DNA of 64,000 nt from Hoylesella shahii DSM 15611 = JCM 12083 (lineage in GTDB: Bacteria; Bacteroidota; Bacteroidia; Bacteroidales; Bacteroidaceae), in the NCBI RefSeq assembly GCF_000613445.1, contig NZ_BAIZ01000012.1:16878-80877 (forward strand), written 5' to 3'. The notes under the pieces were generated by a model. That model saw only the letters and a program-made list of their open reading frames with translations. It did not search any database and was not told the DNA's origin. The translations under genes and the position numbers were made by a program. Each line of letters begins with the position of its first letter. Within the stretch, counting starts at the first letter, position 1. Shown here one piece after another: positions 18,970-28,521 of the stretch.

Positions 18970-19944
18970 ATGAAAGAACTAAAAGACATCATGCCCTGGG
19001 AAGAACGTCCCACTGGTTGCGCCGATGTAATGTGGCGTTATTCAAAGAATCCCGTTATCGGACGTTACCACATCCCTACATCAAACAGTATCTTCAACAG
19101 TGCCGTAGTACCCTTTGAAGACGGTTTTGCTGGCGTTTTCCGTTGCGACAACAAGGCCGTACAGATGAATATCTTTGCCGGATTTAGTAAGGATGGTATC
19201 AACTGGGACATCAATCACGAACCCATCGTGTTCGAAGCTGGTAACACGCAAATGATAGAGTCGGAATATAAGTACGACCCACGCGTTACTTGGATTGACG
19301 ACCGTTATTGGATTACCTGGTGCAACGGCTATCATGGTCCTACAATCGGCATCGCTTACACCTTCGACTTCAAGCGCTTCTACCAGTGCGAGAACGCTTT
19401 CTTGCCCTTTAACCGCAATGGCGTGCTCTTCCCACAGAAGATTAACGGCAAGTTTGCTATGCTTTCGCGCCCTAGCGACAACGGACATACGCCTTTTGGC
19501 GACATCTATCTAAGCTATAGCCCTGATATGAAGTACTGGGGCGAACATCGTTGCGTGATGAAAGTAACTCCTTTCCCCGAAAGCGCATGGCAATGCACTA
19601 AGATTGGTGCAGGCTCTGTGCCTTTCCTCACCGAAGAGGGTTGGCTGATGTTCTACCACGGCGTTATTACCACATGCAACGGTTTCCGTTACTCGATGGG
19701 TGCCGTATTACTTGATAAAGATAATCCCGAACGTGTGCTTTATCGCACTCGTCCTTATCTGCTTGCGCCTGCTGCTCCCTACGAATTGCAAGGCGATGTG
19801 CCCAACGTGGTGTTCCCTTGTGCTGCACTTAGCGACGGCGAACGCGTGGCTGTGTACTATGGCGCTGCCGATACCGTGGTGGGAATGGCCTTTGGATACG
19901 TAAAAGAGATTATCGAATTTGTGAAGAATAACTCAATTGTGTAA
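18970..19944 (+). CDS. GH130 glycoside phosphorylase, probable beta-1,4-mannosyl-N-acetylglucosamine phosphorylase
   Basis: Cytosolic phosphorylase of 324 residues without a signal peptide. GH130 features are visible: [37 protein letters not shown] (the Asp of the DPR motif is the usual catalytic acid), and a late [13 protein letters not shown] that is diagnostic of the five-bladed propeller. Family knowledge: this group phosphorolyses mannosyl-beta-1,4-GlcNAc, the core disaccharide of N-glycans. I start at [10 protein letters not shown] (18970); the open frame to 18919 adds residues over the upstream repeat boundary. The transporter just before it is the likely source of its substrate. Confidence 0.87.
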   Translation: MKELKDIMPWEERPTGCADVMWRYSKNPVIGRYHIPTSNSIFNSAVVPFEDGFAGVFRCDNKAVQMNIFAGFSKDGINWDINHEPIVFEAGNTQMIESEYKYDPRVTWIDDRYWITWCNGYHGPTIGIAYTFDFKRFYQCENAFLPFNRNGVLFPQKINGKFAMLSRPSDNGHTPFGDIYLSYSPDMKYWGEHRCVMKVTPFPESAWQCTKIGAGSVPFLTEEGWLMFYHGVITTCNGFRYSMGAVLLDKDNPERVLYRTRPYLLAPAAPYELQGDVPNVVFPCAALSDGERVAVYYGAADTVVGMAFGYVKEIIEFVKNNSIV

Positions 19945-20226
19945 GGAGTAAAGGAGTAAAGTAGTAAAGTAGTAAGTAGTAAAGTAGTAAATAGTAAAGT
20001 AGTAAATAGTAAAGTAGTAAGTAGTAAAGGAGTAAGTAGTAAAGTAGTAAGTAGTAAAGTAGTAAGTAGTAAAGGAGTAAGTAGTAAAGGAGTAAAGTAG
20101 TAAGTAGTAAAGTAGTAAGTAGTAAAGTAGTAAGGAGTAAAGTAGTAAGGAGTAAAGTAGTAAGGAGTAAGTAGTAAAGTAGTAAGGAGTAAGTAGTAAA
20201 GTAGTAAGTAATAAAGTAGTAAGGAG
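19945..20226. repeat. 7-8-bp tandem repeat array, GTAGTAAA type
   Basis: About 280 bp made of GTAGTAA, GTAGTAAA and GGAGTAAA units, starting directly at the GH130 stop codon. It contains stop codons in the forward frames, so it is not coding. Reverse-complement units (CTCCTTACTCC) form the array before the sialidase. Confidence 0.85.
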
Positions 20227-20306
20227 CTGTTTTTGAGGAGTTAAGAAGTTATGGAGTTAAGGAGTTAAGCCGTATGCGTTGTTGCAGAGGGGCGAACTTT
20301 CTCGTA

Positions 20307-20578
20307 AACTCACTAACTCTTCAACTCATCAACTTATAAACTGAGAAACTTATCAACTCATCAACTCGATAACTCTCCACTTCATAAACTCAATAATTTA
20401 CCAACTCATCACCTTATAAACTCAATAACTTACCAACTCATCAACTTATAAACTCAATAACTTACCAACTTACCAACTCATAAACTCATCAACTCAATAA
20501 CTTACCAACTTACCAACTCATAAACTCATAAACTCAATAACTTACCAACTCATCAACTTATAAACTCAATAACTCATA
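20307..20578. repeat. 8-bp tandem repeat array, AACTCATC type
   Basis: Thirty-four in-phase 8-bp units (AACTCATC, AACTTATA, AACTCAAT, AACTTACC), partly organised in a 32-bp higher-order repeat of those four units in order. It ends 13 bp before the hexosaminidase ATG at 20592. The unit family is shared with 8052-8123. Confidence 0.85.
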
Positions 20579-20591
20579 AACTAAAATAGGA

Positions 20592-22220
20592 ATGAAACAT
20601 CTTCTATTAGCCGCGGCCTTAAGCTTTTCGATGCTAAGCGCCCATGCAGCAGATGCCAACTACAATGTAGTGCCACTGCCCAAGAGTGTTGTGATGGTCA
20701 AAGGTCAGCCTTTTAACCTCACAAGTGCAACAACCATCGTGTACGAAGGAACTAACCCCGAGATGAAACGCAACGCACGCTTCCTCTCTGAGTACATCCA
20801 GCAGTCAACTGGTATTAAAACCACTCTGCTAGATAAACGCGACAAGAAGGCTGCAGCCATTGTTTTGGTTATCAATCCCAAAGTGCAGGGCGACGAAGCT
20901 TATCGCCTTACCGTTAACAACAAGCAGGTAACCATCGCTGCTAGCACTCCCGCAGGCGTGTTCTATGGCATTCAAACCCTGCGTAAGTCGTTGCCCGTGC
21001 AAACCAATGGCGCCGACATCACTCTGCCTGCAGTAGATATTGCCGATGCTCCACGCTTTGGCTATCGTGGTATGATGCTTGATTGCGGTCGCCATTTCTT
21101 CCCCGTTAGCTTCGTTAAGAAGTTCATCGACATCTTGGCTATGCACAATATGAACGTGTTCCACTGGCATCTTACCGAAGACCAAGGATGGCGTTTGGAG
21201 ATTAAGAGCCATCCCGAACTCACAGCTAAATCGTCAATGCGCTCGGGAACGGTAATCGGTCATAACGCTACTGTGGATGATAGCATCCCTCATGGTGGCT
21301 TCTACACCCAACAAGAGGCTCGCGACATCGTGGAATATGCTCGTCAACGCCATATCACTGTTATCCCCGAAATAGATATGCCCGGTCACACACTGGCTGC
21401 TTTGGCTGCTTATCCCGAACTGGGTTGTACGGGTGGTCCCTACGAAGTGGGCCATCGCTGGGGCGTATATAAGGATGTTTTGTGCCTTGGTAAAGAGAGC
21501 ACATACAAGTTTGTGCAAGATGTTATCGACGAAGTGGTTGACATCTTCCCCGCTAAATACTTCCATATCGGTGGCGACGAGTCGCCAACGGTGATGTGGG
21601 AAAAATGTCCTAATTGCTTGCAAAAGGCTAAAGACGAAAACACCGACATCAAACACCTGCAACAATACTTCACCAACAGAATTGAGAAGTATCTTAACAG
21701 CAAGGGTAAGAGTATTATTGGATGGGACGAAATTCTCGAAGGCAAAATCAATCAAAGCGCCACAATCATGAGTTGGCGTGGTGTTGAACCTGGTCTTAAG
21801 GCCGCTAAGCAGGGACACGACGTGATTATGACTCCTAGCTCGCATGTTTATTTCGACCATTATCAAGCTAAAGAAACTAAGCACGAACCCGATGCAATCG
21901 GCGGATGTTCGCCTGTTGAGAAGGTTTACTCTTACGAGCCATTGCCCGAAACACTCGATGCTGAGGCTAAAAACCGCATCAAGGGTGTGCAAGCTAACCT
22001 CTGGACTGAGTACATTCCTTTCACCACACAAGCCGAATACATGGTGCTGCCACGTATGGCCGCATTGGCTGAGGTGCAATGGACGCCTGCCGGACAGAAA
22101 AATTTCGACAACTTTAGCAAGCGCGCACTGCGCCTGAGCGACCTATACGACCGCTATGGCTATGTGTATGCTCGCCACTTGTGGAAAGAAAAGGCCATTC
22201 CCACATCGGCCCTTTGGTAA
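20592..22220 (+). CDS. beta-N-acetylhexosaminidase, GH20
   Basis: Exported enzyme (signal peptide MKHLLLAAALSFSMLSAHAA) that removes terminal GlcNAc or GalNAc from glycan chains. Domains: an N-terminal GH20b domain (VVPLPKSVVMVKGQPF), then the GH20 barrel with RGMMLDCGRHFFPVSF, HWHLTEDQGWRLEIK and the catalytic Asp-Glu pair in FHIGGDESPT at about residue 330. The 542-residue length is that of a compact two-domain enzyme. A strong terminator follows at 22234, so it is probably its own transcription unit. A second GH20 gene lies downstream. Confidence 0.93.
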   Translation: MKHLLLAAALSFSMLSAHAADANYNVVPLPKSVVMVKGQPFNLTSATTIVYEGTNPEMKRNARFLSEYIQQSTGIKTTLLDKRDKKAAAIVLVINPKVQGDEAYRLTVNNKQVTIAASTPAGVFYGIQTLRKSLPVQTNGADITLPAVDIADAPRFGYRGMMLDCGRHFFPVSFVKKFIDILAMHNMNVFHWHLTEDQGWRLEIKSHPELTAKSSMRSGTVIGHNATVDDSIPHGGFYTQQEARDIVEYARQRHITVIPEIDMPGHTLAALAAYPELGCTGGPYEVGHRWGVYKDVLCLGKESTYKFVQDVIDEVVDIFPAKYFHIGGDESPTVMWEKCPNCLQKAKDENTDIKHLQQYFTNRIEKYLNSKGKSIIGWDEILEGKINQSATIMSWRGVEPGLKAAKQGHDVIMTPSSHVYFDHYQAKETKHEPDAIGGCSPVEKVYSYEPLPETLDAEAKNRIKGVQANLWTEYIPFTTQAEYMVLPRMAALAEVQWTPAGQKNFDNFSKRALRLSDLYDRYGYVYARHLWKEKAIPTSALW

Positions 22221-22233
22221 AATACATCGCAAC

Positions 22234-22291
22234 GGCAGTTGTCTCTCTGCTCTCCTAACCTGGGAGCAGCGAGATAACTGCCGCTTTTCTT
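22234..22291 (+). terminator. terminator after the first GH20 gene
   Basis: GGCAGTT (22234-22240) pairs with AACTGCC (22276-22282), continued inward by TCTC/GAGA and TGCTCTCC/GGGAGCA. GCTTTTCTTTAT follows. It begins 14 bp after the stop codon. Confidence 0.85.
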
Positions 22292-22355
22292 TATCTTATT
22301 TATTTAGCCTTGCATGTTAAGGCCCATCCCGTATCTTCTTAATAGTATCCCACAC

Positions 22356-24414
22356 ATGCACAAAACATTCTTCGCCTTGCTGCTCATGATGGCATCGCTC
22401 TGTTTCACACAGGCACAGGCGCAAACCGTTATCCCGCAACCCAAGGAGATAACCATGGGTAAAGGCTTCTTCACCATTAAGCCCAACACGCCTGTTGAAC
22501 TGAACTTCGAGGGCGAAGAGGCACGCCAAATGAAGGCCTACATACGCCAAACCTTGGGCTTGAAGGTGTTTAAAGGAAAGTTCATCAGTAAAGTTCCGGC
22601 CATAAGCCTTAACTTGTTGCGGATAAAAGAGCCGTCTTGCTACGGTAGAACGTTCCCCGAATATTATACCCTAGACGTAACGCCCGAACGAATAACCATC
22701 ATGTCGCATACCACAACAGGTCTGTTTTATGCCTTGCAAACCCTTCGGCAGCTTATGGTAGACGGCAACAAGGTGCTTGCGCCAAGGTAAGCGACGAACC
22801 AAGATTTGCTTATCGCGGCATGATGCTCGACTGCTCGCGCCATTTTTTTACACCACAGTTCATCAAAAAGCAAATTGATGCCTTGGCCTACTTTAAGCTT
22901 AACCGCTTTCATTGGCACTTAACCGATGGCGGTGGATGGCGTCTGGAGGTGAAGAAATACCCCAAACTGATTGAAGAAACGGCTTATCGAACACAAAACG
23001 ACTGGACTAAATGGTGGCGCGAACACGACCGGCGTTACTGCCATGCCAGCGATTCGGGCGCGTATGGTGGATATTACACACAAGAAGATGTGCGCGACAT
23101 CGTGGCTTATGCAGCTAAACAGCACATCACCGTTATTCCAGAGATTGAAATGCCTGGCCATAGCAACGAGGTGTTCGCGGCTTATCCCAACCTCACTTGT
23201 GAGGGAAAGGCCTATACCAGTCCCGACTTCTGCCCTGGTAACGATAGCGTTTTCACCTTTCTCGAAGGGGTTCTCACAGAGGTGATGCAGCTCTTCCCCT
23301 CTAAATATATCCATATTGGGGGCGATGAGGCATGGCAAGAGAAATGGAAATCGTGCCCCAAATGCCAAAAACGAATGAAGGATGAGGGACTGAAAGATAC
23401 GCATGAACTACAAGCTTACTTCATCATGCGCATCGAAAAGTTTCTTAATGCACACGGTAGAAAGTTGCTTGGATGGGACGAAATAATGCAAGGACAACTG
23501 GCTCCTAATGCTGCTGTGATGTCGTGGACGGGCGAAGAGGCGGGCTTGAAGGCCGCAAAGGCGGGGCATCATGTTGTGATGACACCTGGCGCTTATTGCT
23601 ATCTCGACATGTATCAGGATGTTCCTTTCACCCAACCGAAGGCAATGGGCGGATATGTTCCACTCGAAAAGGTGTATTCTTACGAACCTATCGCCAACAA
23701 AGAGGCGGCTACCATGCTCGAAAAATATGTTGATGGCGTGCAAGGTAACCTCTGGACCGAGGAAGTACCCACTCCCGAACATGCCGAATACATGCTTTAT
23801 CCACGTATGCTGGCTATTGCGAGGTGGGATGGACACGCAATCGACCAACTTACGATAACTTCCGAAACCGCACTATTCATGCTCTAGAACGCATAAAGAC
23901 GATGGGTTATAACTTCTTTGACCTGCGTAACGAACGCGGACGACGAAAAGAATCGCTTTCGCCAGTTAAACATCTGGCTCTTGGCAAGCCTGTTACCTAT
24001 CGCGCTAAATACACGGAGAAGTATCGCGCAACTGGTGATGGCGCTCTAACCGACGGACAACGTGGCGACTGGGTGTTTAAAGGAGACCGCTGGCAAGGCT
24101 TTATTGGTGGCGAATGTATGGATGTGGTGATTGACCTTGGGGCTGAAACAGAACTCCACGAGGTGTCGGCCGACTTCCTGCAATCTATGGGTGTGGACAT
24201 TGCTTTCCCTGATAGCGTTGAACTATTAGTGTCTAACGATGCTCAAAACTTCACTTCATTGAGTCGCCGAGATGTTCCTCAACACGATAAACGCGAATAT
24301 TTCATCGAACCCTTCACTTGGAAAGGCAACGTAAAGGCTCGCTATGTACGCCTTAAAGCCAAACAAGGAGCCGAAGGCGGATGGGTGTTCTGCGATGAAG
24401 TGAAAGTATGGTAA
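22356..24414 (+). CDS. beta-N-acetylhexosaminidase, GH20, with C-terminal F5/8-type C domain (two frameshifts)
   Basis: Second exported hexosaminidase, about 686 residues when repaired. Signal peptide MHKTFFALLLMMASLCFTQAQA starts at 22356. The GH20b domain is followed by the barrel (RGMMLDCSRHFFTPQF, WHLTDGGGWRLEVK) with catalytic HIGGDEAW, then a galactose-binding domain with DGQRGDWVFKGDRWQGF and VDIAFPDSVELLVSND that ends at 24414. The frame breaks near 22783 and near 23820; restoring one base at each (VLAP|KVSDEPRFAYRG and MLAIAE|VGWTRNRPTY) makes it continuous. The extra carbohydrate-binding domain suggests larger or surface-bound substrates than the first GH20 enzyme takes. Confidence 0.88.
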
Positions 24415-24420
24415 GAGCTT

Positions 24421-24668
24421 TTAAAGGTGAAAAGGCTTTTAAAGGTGAGAAGGTGGAAAGGTGAAAGAGTGAAAATGGCTTTTAAAAGTGAAATGATGGA
24501 AAGGTGAAAGGCTGATAGAATGAAAAGGGGAAAGAGTGACAATGGCTTACTTAAACGATGCATTTGGCTTAACTCCTTACTCCATATCTCCTTACTCCAT
24601 AACTTCTTACTCCATATCTCCTTACTCCTTACTCCATATCTCCTTACTCCATATCTCCTTACTCCACA
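24421..24668. repeat. degenerate short repeats, AAAGGTGA and CTTACTCC types
   Basis: Two adjoining low-complexity blocks fill the gap before the sialidase gene. 24421-24540 is built of AAAGGTGA-like units. 24573-24668 is built of alternating CTCCTTA and CTCCATAT units, about 15 bp per pair. The second block is the reverse complement of the 19945-20226 unit. Confidence 0.75.
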
Positions 24669-24698
24669 ACTCTTCAAAATAAATTCAAACAACATATT

Positions 24699-26318
24699 AT
24701 GCGACTATTTTTCATTGCCGTATTATCGGCCATTTCGCTTGCGATGCAAGCTCGTGACACGCTTTTTGTGCAACAGCCGCAGTATCCCATACTCATCGAA
24801 CGCCACGACAACATACTGATGTTAATGCGTATCGACGCCAAAGAGACGGGAACACTCAATGCCCTAACATTGGATTTGGGCAGCGCACCACGCGAACAAA
24901 TTAAATCTTTGAAGCTATATTACGGAGGCACCGATGCTCGCCAAGACTATGGCAAACGGCGTATGATGCCCGTGGAATATATCACCAACTTCACACCAGG
25001 CCGTACAATGGAGGCCATCCCTTCGTATTCGGTGAAGCAAGACGAGGTGCAACCCACGCAAACCACTGTTACGCTGCGTAGCAAACAAAAGCTTTTCCCT
25101 GGCTACAACTTCTTTTGGGTGAGTATCGAGATGCAACCCACAGCTGCTTTGCACACCACATTCAACATCGCCTTGCGCGAAGCTCTCGGCGATAACAATC
25201 CACTGACGGTTGAAAACGTGGGTCAACCCACTCCGCTTCGCCGTATGGGTATCGGTGTTAGGCATGCTGGAGACGATGGCGTATCGGCTTATCGCATCCC
25301 AGGATTGGTTACTACCAATCGCGGAACATTGCTCGGCGTGTACGATGTGCGCCATAATAGCAGCGTAGACTTGCAAGAATACGTGGATGTGGGGCTTAGC
25401 CGTAGCACGGATGGTGGTCGTTCGTGGGAGCCGATGCGTCTTCCCATGGCCTTTGGCGAAACTGGCGGACTGCCCAAAGCACAAAATGGTGTGGGCGATC
25501 CCAGTATTCTGGTAGACACAAAGACCAATACCGTGTGGATTGTTGCTGCTTGGACACACGGCATGGGTAACCAAAGGGCATGGTGGAGCTCGCAACCTGG
25601 CATGGATTACGACCATACCGCACAACTCATGCTCGTTAAAAGCGACGACGATGGTCAAACTTGGTCGGAACCCATCAACATCACTTCGCAAGTGAAAAAG
25701 CCCGAATGGTATTTCCTCTTGCAAGGCCCGGGCCGTGGTATCACCATGACCGACGGAACATTGGTTTTCCCCATACAATTTATTAAGGCCAATCGCGAAC
25801 CCTCGGCTGGCATTATGTACAGCAAAGACCGTGGTAAAACATGGCACATCAACCAGCCCGCACGAGACAATACCACCGAGGCGCAAGTGGTTGAAGTGGA
25901 AAAAGGCGTGCTGATGTTGAACATGCGCGACAACCGCGGAGGAAGTCGTGCCGTGTGTACAACACGCGACCTTGGCGCCACTTGGACCGAACATCCCTCT
26001 TCGCGTAGTGCTCTTATCGAACCCGTTTGTATGGCTAGCATCATTAGTGTTAAGGCTAAAGACAATGTTTTGAAACGCGACATCTTGCTTTTCTCTAATC
26101 CCAATTCTACCAAGCACCGCAACAACATCACCCTCAAAATGAGTCTTGATGGCGGCAAAACGTGGTTGCCCGAACATCAGGTGTTGCTCGATGAGGGTTT
26201 TGGTTGGGGTTACTCGTGCCTTACGATGATAGACAAGGAAACCATTGGCATTCTCTACGAAAGTAGTGTGGCCCAAATGACCTTCCAATGCATTCCGTTG
26301 AAAGACTTGATGAAGTAA
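24699..26318 (+). CDS. nanH: exo-alpha-sialidase, GH33
   Basis: Exported sialidase that releases terminal sialic acid from glycoproteins. The 539 residues comprise a short signal peptide (FFIAVLSAISLAMQA), an N-terminal beta-sandwich of about 170 residues and a six-bladed propeller. The RIP motif is in AYRIPGLVTTN, and five Asp-box repeats are visible (STDGGRSW, SDDDGQTW, SKDRGKTW, TRDLGATW, SLDGGKTW). The late GWGYSCLT supplies the conserved catalytic-tyrosine region. A perfect hairpin terminator follows. No nanA/nanE catabolic genes are in the window, so released sialic acid may be used by pathways encoded elsewhere or the enzyme may only unmask underlying sugars. Confidence 0.94.
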   Translation: MRLFFIAVLSAISLAMQARDTLFVQQPQYPILIERHDNILMLMRIDAKETGTLNALTLDLGSAPREQIKSLKLYYGGTDARQDYGKRRMMPVEYITNFTPGRTMEAIPSYSVKQDEVQPTQTTVTLRSKQKLFPGYNFFWVSIEMQPTAALHTTFNIALREALGDNNPLTVENVGQPTPLRRMGIGVRHAGDDGVSAYRIPGLVTTNRGTLLGVYDVRHNSSVDLQEYVDVGLSRSTDGGRSWEPMRLPMAFGETGGLPKAQNGVGDPSILVDTKTNTVWIVAAWTHGMGNQRAWWSSQPGMDYDHTAQLMLVKSDDDGQTWSEPINITSQVKKPEWYFLLQGPGRGITMTDGTLVFPIQFIKANREPSAGIMYSKDRGKTWHINQPARDNTTEAQVVEVEKGVLMLNMRDNRGGSRAVCTTRDLGATWTEHPSSRSALIEPVCMASIISVKAKDNVLKRDILLFSNPNSTKHRNNITLKMSLDGGKTWLPEHQVLLDEGFGWGYSCLTMIDKETIGILYESSVAQMTFQCIPLKDLMK

Positions 26319-26350
26319 CAATGGGTGTGCTTTAACCCGCAACAAAGTTT

Positions 26351-26390
26351 CGGCCGAGAACTGCGAATGCGGTTCTCGGCCGTATTTTTG
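26351..26390. terminator. terminator after the sialidase
   Basis: CGGCCGAGAAC (26351-26361) and GTTCTCGGCCG (26372-26382) form an 11-bp perfect stem followed by TATTTTTG. It sits between convergent genes (sialidase and the acetyltransferase) and can serve both. Confidence 0.88.
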
Positions 26391-26411
26391 TGCTGTATGC
26401 GTGTCGGTATG

Positions 26412-27020
26412 TTATTCCTTAGCGGGCAATATTCGCTTATACATTCTAACAGTAAGTGGTAAGTCCCCATCCCTTTCCATGTTTTCATTTCGTGTTTTTC
26501 CTACCTCGCTAAGCCTAAATCCGCATTTGTTGTAAAACTCAATGGAGTTTTGTTCCTTGCTGTTTAAAGCCTCCACCGTAAGGAACAGGGTTGAAGAGAG
26601 TTTGTCGTTTCTTGCGTATTCTTCAATGCTTGCAATAATAAAACTTCCTATTCCTTTTCTTTGTTTTTCTTCGGCAACAACAAGATAGTCTATTTCTATC
26701 GCAGCGTATTTTTCTTGGACCCAAAAGTGTTCTTCATCGAAATGGGGAAAGAAATCGGTCTTTTGGCGCATCTCTATCATGTGTTTGTCTTCGCTGTTTA
26801 GTGTTAGTGCGTCTTTACTAAGGGCGAAGAAGGCTATAACCTTTTCTTTTTCGTACACCAACCACAGATGCGATAGCCCCAGTTCTATGTGTTTTTGCAG
26901 GCCTTTGTGTTTATTGCGGATAAAATCATCCATCTGTTTTATGCCGCATTTAAAATTTAAAAGGGCTGAAATATCCTCAGCCCTTTCACAATAGATATCA
27001 TAATTTTCTAGAGTTCCCAT
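26412..27020 (-). CDS. GNAT family N-acetyltransferase
   Basis: 202-residue cytosolic acetyltransferase. The acetyl-CoA binding region is clear: EIDYLVVAEEKQRKGIGSFI (motif A, Arg-Gly-rich loop) and a later NSIEFYNKCGFRL (motif B). The N-terminus (LNFKCGIKQMDDFIRNKHKG) resembles GNAT proteins of the kind that act in toxin-antitoxin pairs, which often contain a similar phrase of Cys, a short spacer and DDF. The start overlaps the stop of the upstream gene by 13 bp, an arrangement also common in such pairs. A toxin role is inference; the partner is not a recognised ribbon-helix-helix antitoxin. Confidence 0.75.
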   Translation of the reverse strand: MGTLENYDIYCERAEDISALLNFKCGIKQMDDFIRNKHKGLQKHIELGLSHLWLVYEKEKVIAFFALSKDALTLNSEDKHMIEMRQKTDFFPHFDEEHFWVQEKYAAIEIDYLVVAEEKQRKGIGSFIIASIEEYARNDKLSSTLFLTVEALNSKEQNSIEFYNKCGFRLSEVGKTRNENMERDGDLPLTVRMYKRILPAKE

Positions 27021-27629
27021 CTCATTTTGTATTTTTCCAACGCTTTTTTTAAGCGTTCTTGAACTGCCTTCTCCTCTTCATTAAGTTGTCCCTTGGCAAC
27101 ACGAACAACGGCATCGCGAATCTCATCCGCAATGTCTCCCTCAATAGGAGGTCGGTGCGACTTAATACCTAACATGTTAGTAATCTCTTTGTTTGTTACT
27201 TTGCAAGTTAGCTGTTTTTGTTTATAGTGCAAAACAAAAGCGGGAAAAAGGCGTTCATATTGACTTCTTTCAGTGAAGTTGTCTTGACTTTTAATGGTTC
27301 TATAAATTGGGTGGAGTTTATTTTCTTTGTGTGGTAAAACCAAGATAAACATTCTGTCATGCACAAAGTACTGGACGAGGATACGATAAAAACCTGAAAT
27401 ATTGCCCCAAATTGTTTGTGGCAAAACGTGGTTATGTTTCAGAAGGCGACTTGGCGGAAGTTATTCCATGCGTTCTCTACATGTTGAAAGCCTGGCTCTC
27501 GATAGCAGATTACTTCTGCTTTTCCATAATGTCGTCTTGGTTGATCGTGAGCAACATGCCCCACAGCCGTTCGTGTTGGCTGTTGTAAACGTATGTCCTT
27601 TCTGTGTCGTTGCCCACTTGCGTGTGCAT
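27008..27629 (-). CDS. unknown protein, partner gene of the GNAT acetyltransferase (two frameshifts)
   Basis: Three overlapping minus-strand frames join into one protein if single bases are restored near 27520 (NQDDIM|EKAEVICY) and near 27444 (RQVAF|LKHNHVLPQ). The joined product starts MHTQVGNDTERTYVYN at 27629 and has about 207 residues. The middle is aromatic and beta-rich (ILVQYFVHDRMFILVLPHK). The last 60 residues are a charged helix (VRVAKGQLNEEEKAVQERL) that could be a partner-binding or DNA-binding tail. No family recognised. It overlaps the acetyltransferase gene by 13 bp, so the pair is surely one operon. Confidence 0.5.
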
Positions 27630-27831
27630 GCAATATAATTATTTTGTCAGGTTTTCAGTAGAAAATTTAACATTATGAGTGCCTTTTTTCCCATCAATCG
27701 CTCATTTGGCTGCAAAAAATCGATTCTCGCGAGGGTTTGTTTTGATGCAAAAAAGGGTTAGCATGTGAATGCAGTGAAATGAATATTTATTTAAAGAAGT
27801 CGCCATTTGCACCAACTTTTGGGCTATTTAT

Positions 27832-27985
27832 AGCAAAATATAGTGCAATATACCGCTAAACACAGTGCATTTTGGTGCTAAACGCAGTGCGTTTTGGTGC
27901 TAAATGCAGTGTGTTTTGGTGCAAAACGCAAGGTAAAATGGTGCAAAACGCAGTGCAAAATACAGCTAAACGCAAGGCAAAAGCA
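27832..27985. repeat. 22-bp-period array A with phased A/T tracts
   Basis: Seven head-to-tail 22-bp units, starting AGCAAAATATAG and ending AGCTAAACGCAAGG. Consensus is roughly GCNAAACGCAN followed by GCNAAATGG, with A3-4 or T4 tracts recurring about every 11 bp, close to the DNA helical repeat. Such phasing predicts intrinsic curvature. There are no spacers, so it is not a CRISPR. Confidence 0.8.
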
Positions 27986-28521
27986 TAAATATCCACTGCA
28001 AATGTATAAACAATACCTTTAAGAACCATGAAATACATGGCCAAAAAGGGCAAAATGGTCGTTAAAAAGTGGGGTTTTGGGGTCTAAAAGTGGGTTTTTT
28101 GGCTGCAAAAATTATGGGTTGGGCGCCAATCTAGAAAGGCAAAATGGTGCAAAATGCAGGTGGTTTTCTTAAAATTGGACATATTGTAAAGTGTGAAAGG
28201 CTAGAAATGGGGGCGATTTACCTACTTTATGACCTATATTTTCGCTAGAACGGTTCGAAAATTAGAGTGGTGTTGTAAAATAAAAGATAATGATTTAAGA
28301 TTTGAGTTGATGAGTTTGTGTATTTTCCTGTTTGTAAGTTGATGTGTTCGGGAATTGTTGGTCTTTCGTGAGTTTATAAGCTGGTGGTTTGATTTGTCCT
28401 GCACTTCGTGTATGAGAAGGGTGTTTATCTTGTGTTGGCATCACAGAGAGAACAAACGTCTCTTAATGTATAGAAACATTAAAAGTCAAGACGACTTCTG
28501 TGTTGAACCATGAAAAGTACC

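Noticed and set aside
24915..26345. 476-codon open frame antisense to the sialidase gene
   Set aside because: It lies fully opposite a clear GH33 gene, is rich in His/Thr/Arg, has no motif and results from codon bias of the sense gene.
27832..27985. CRISPR or coding repeat
   Set aside because: A 22-bp period without spacers, not a multiple of three, and stops in the frames.
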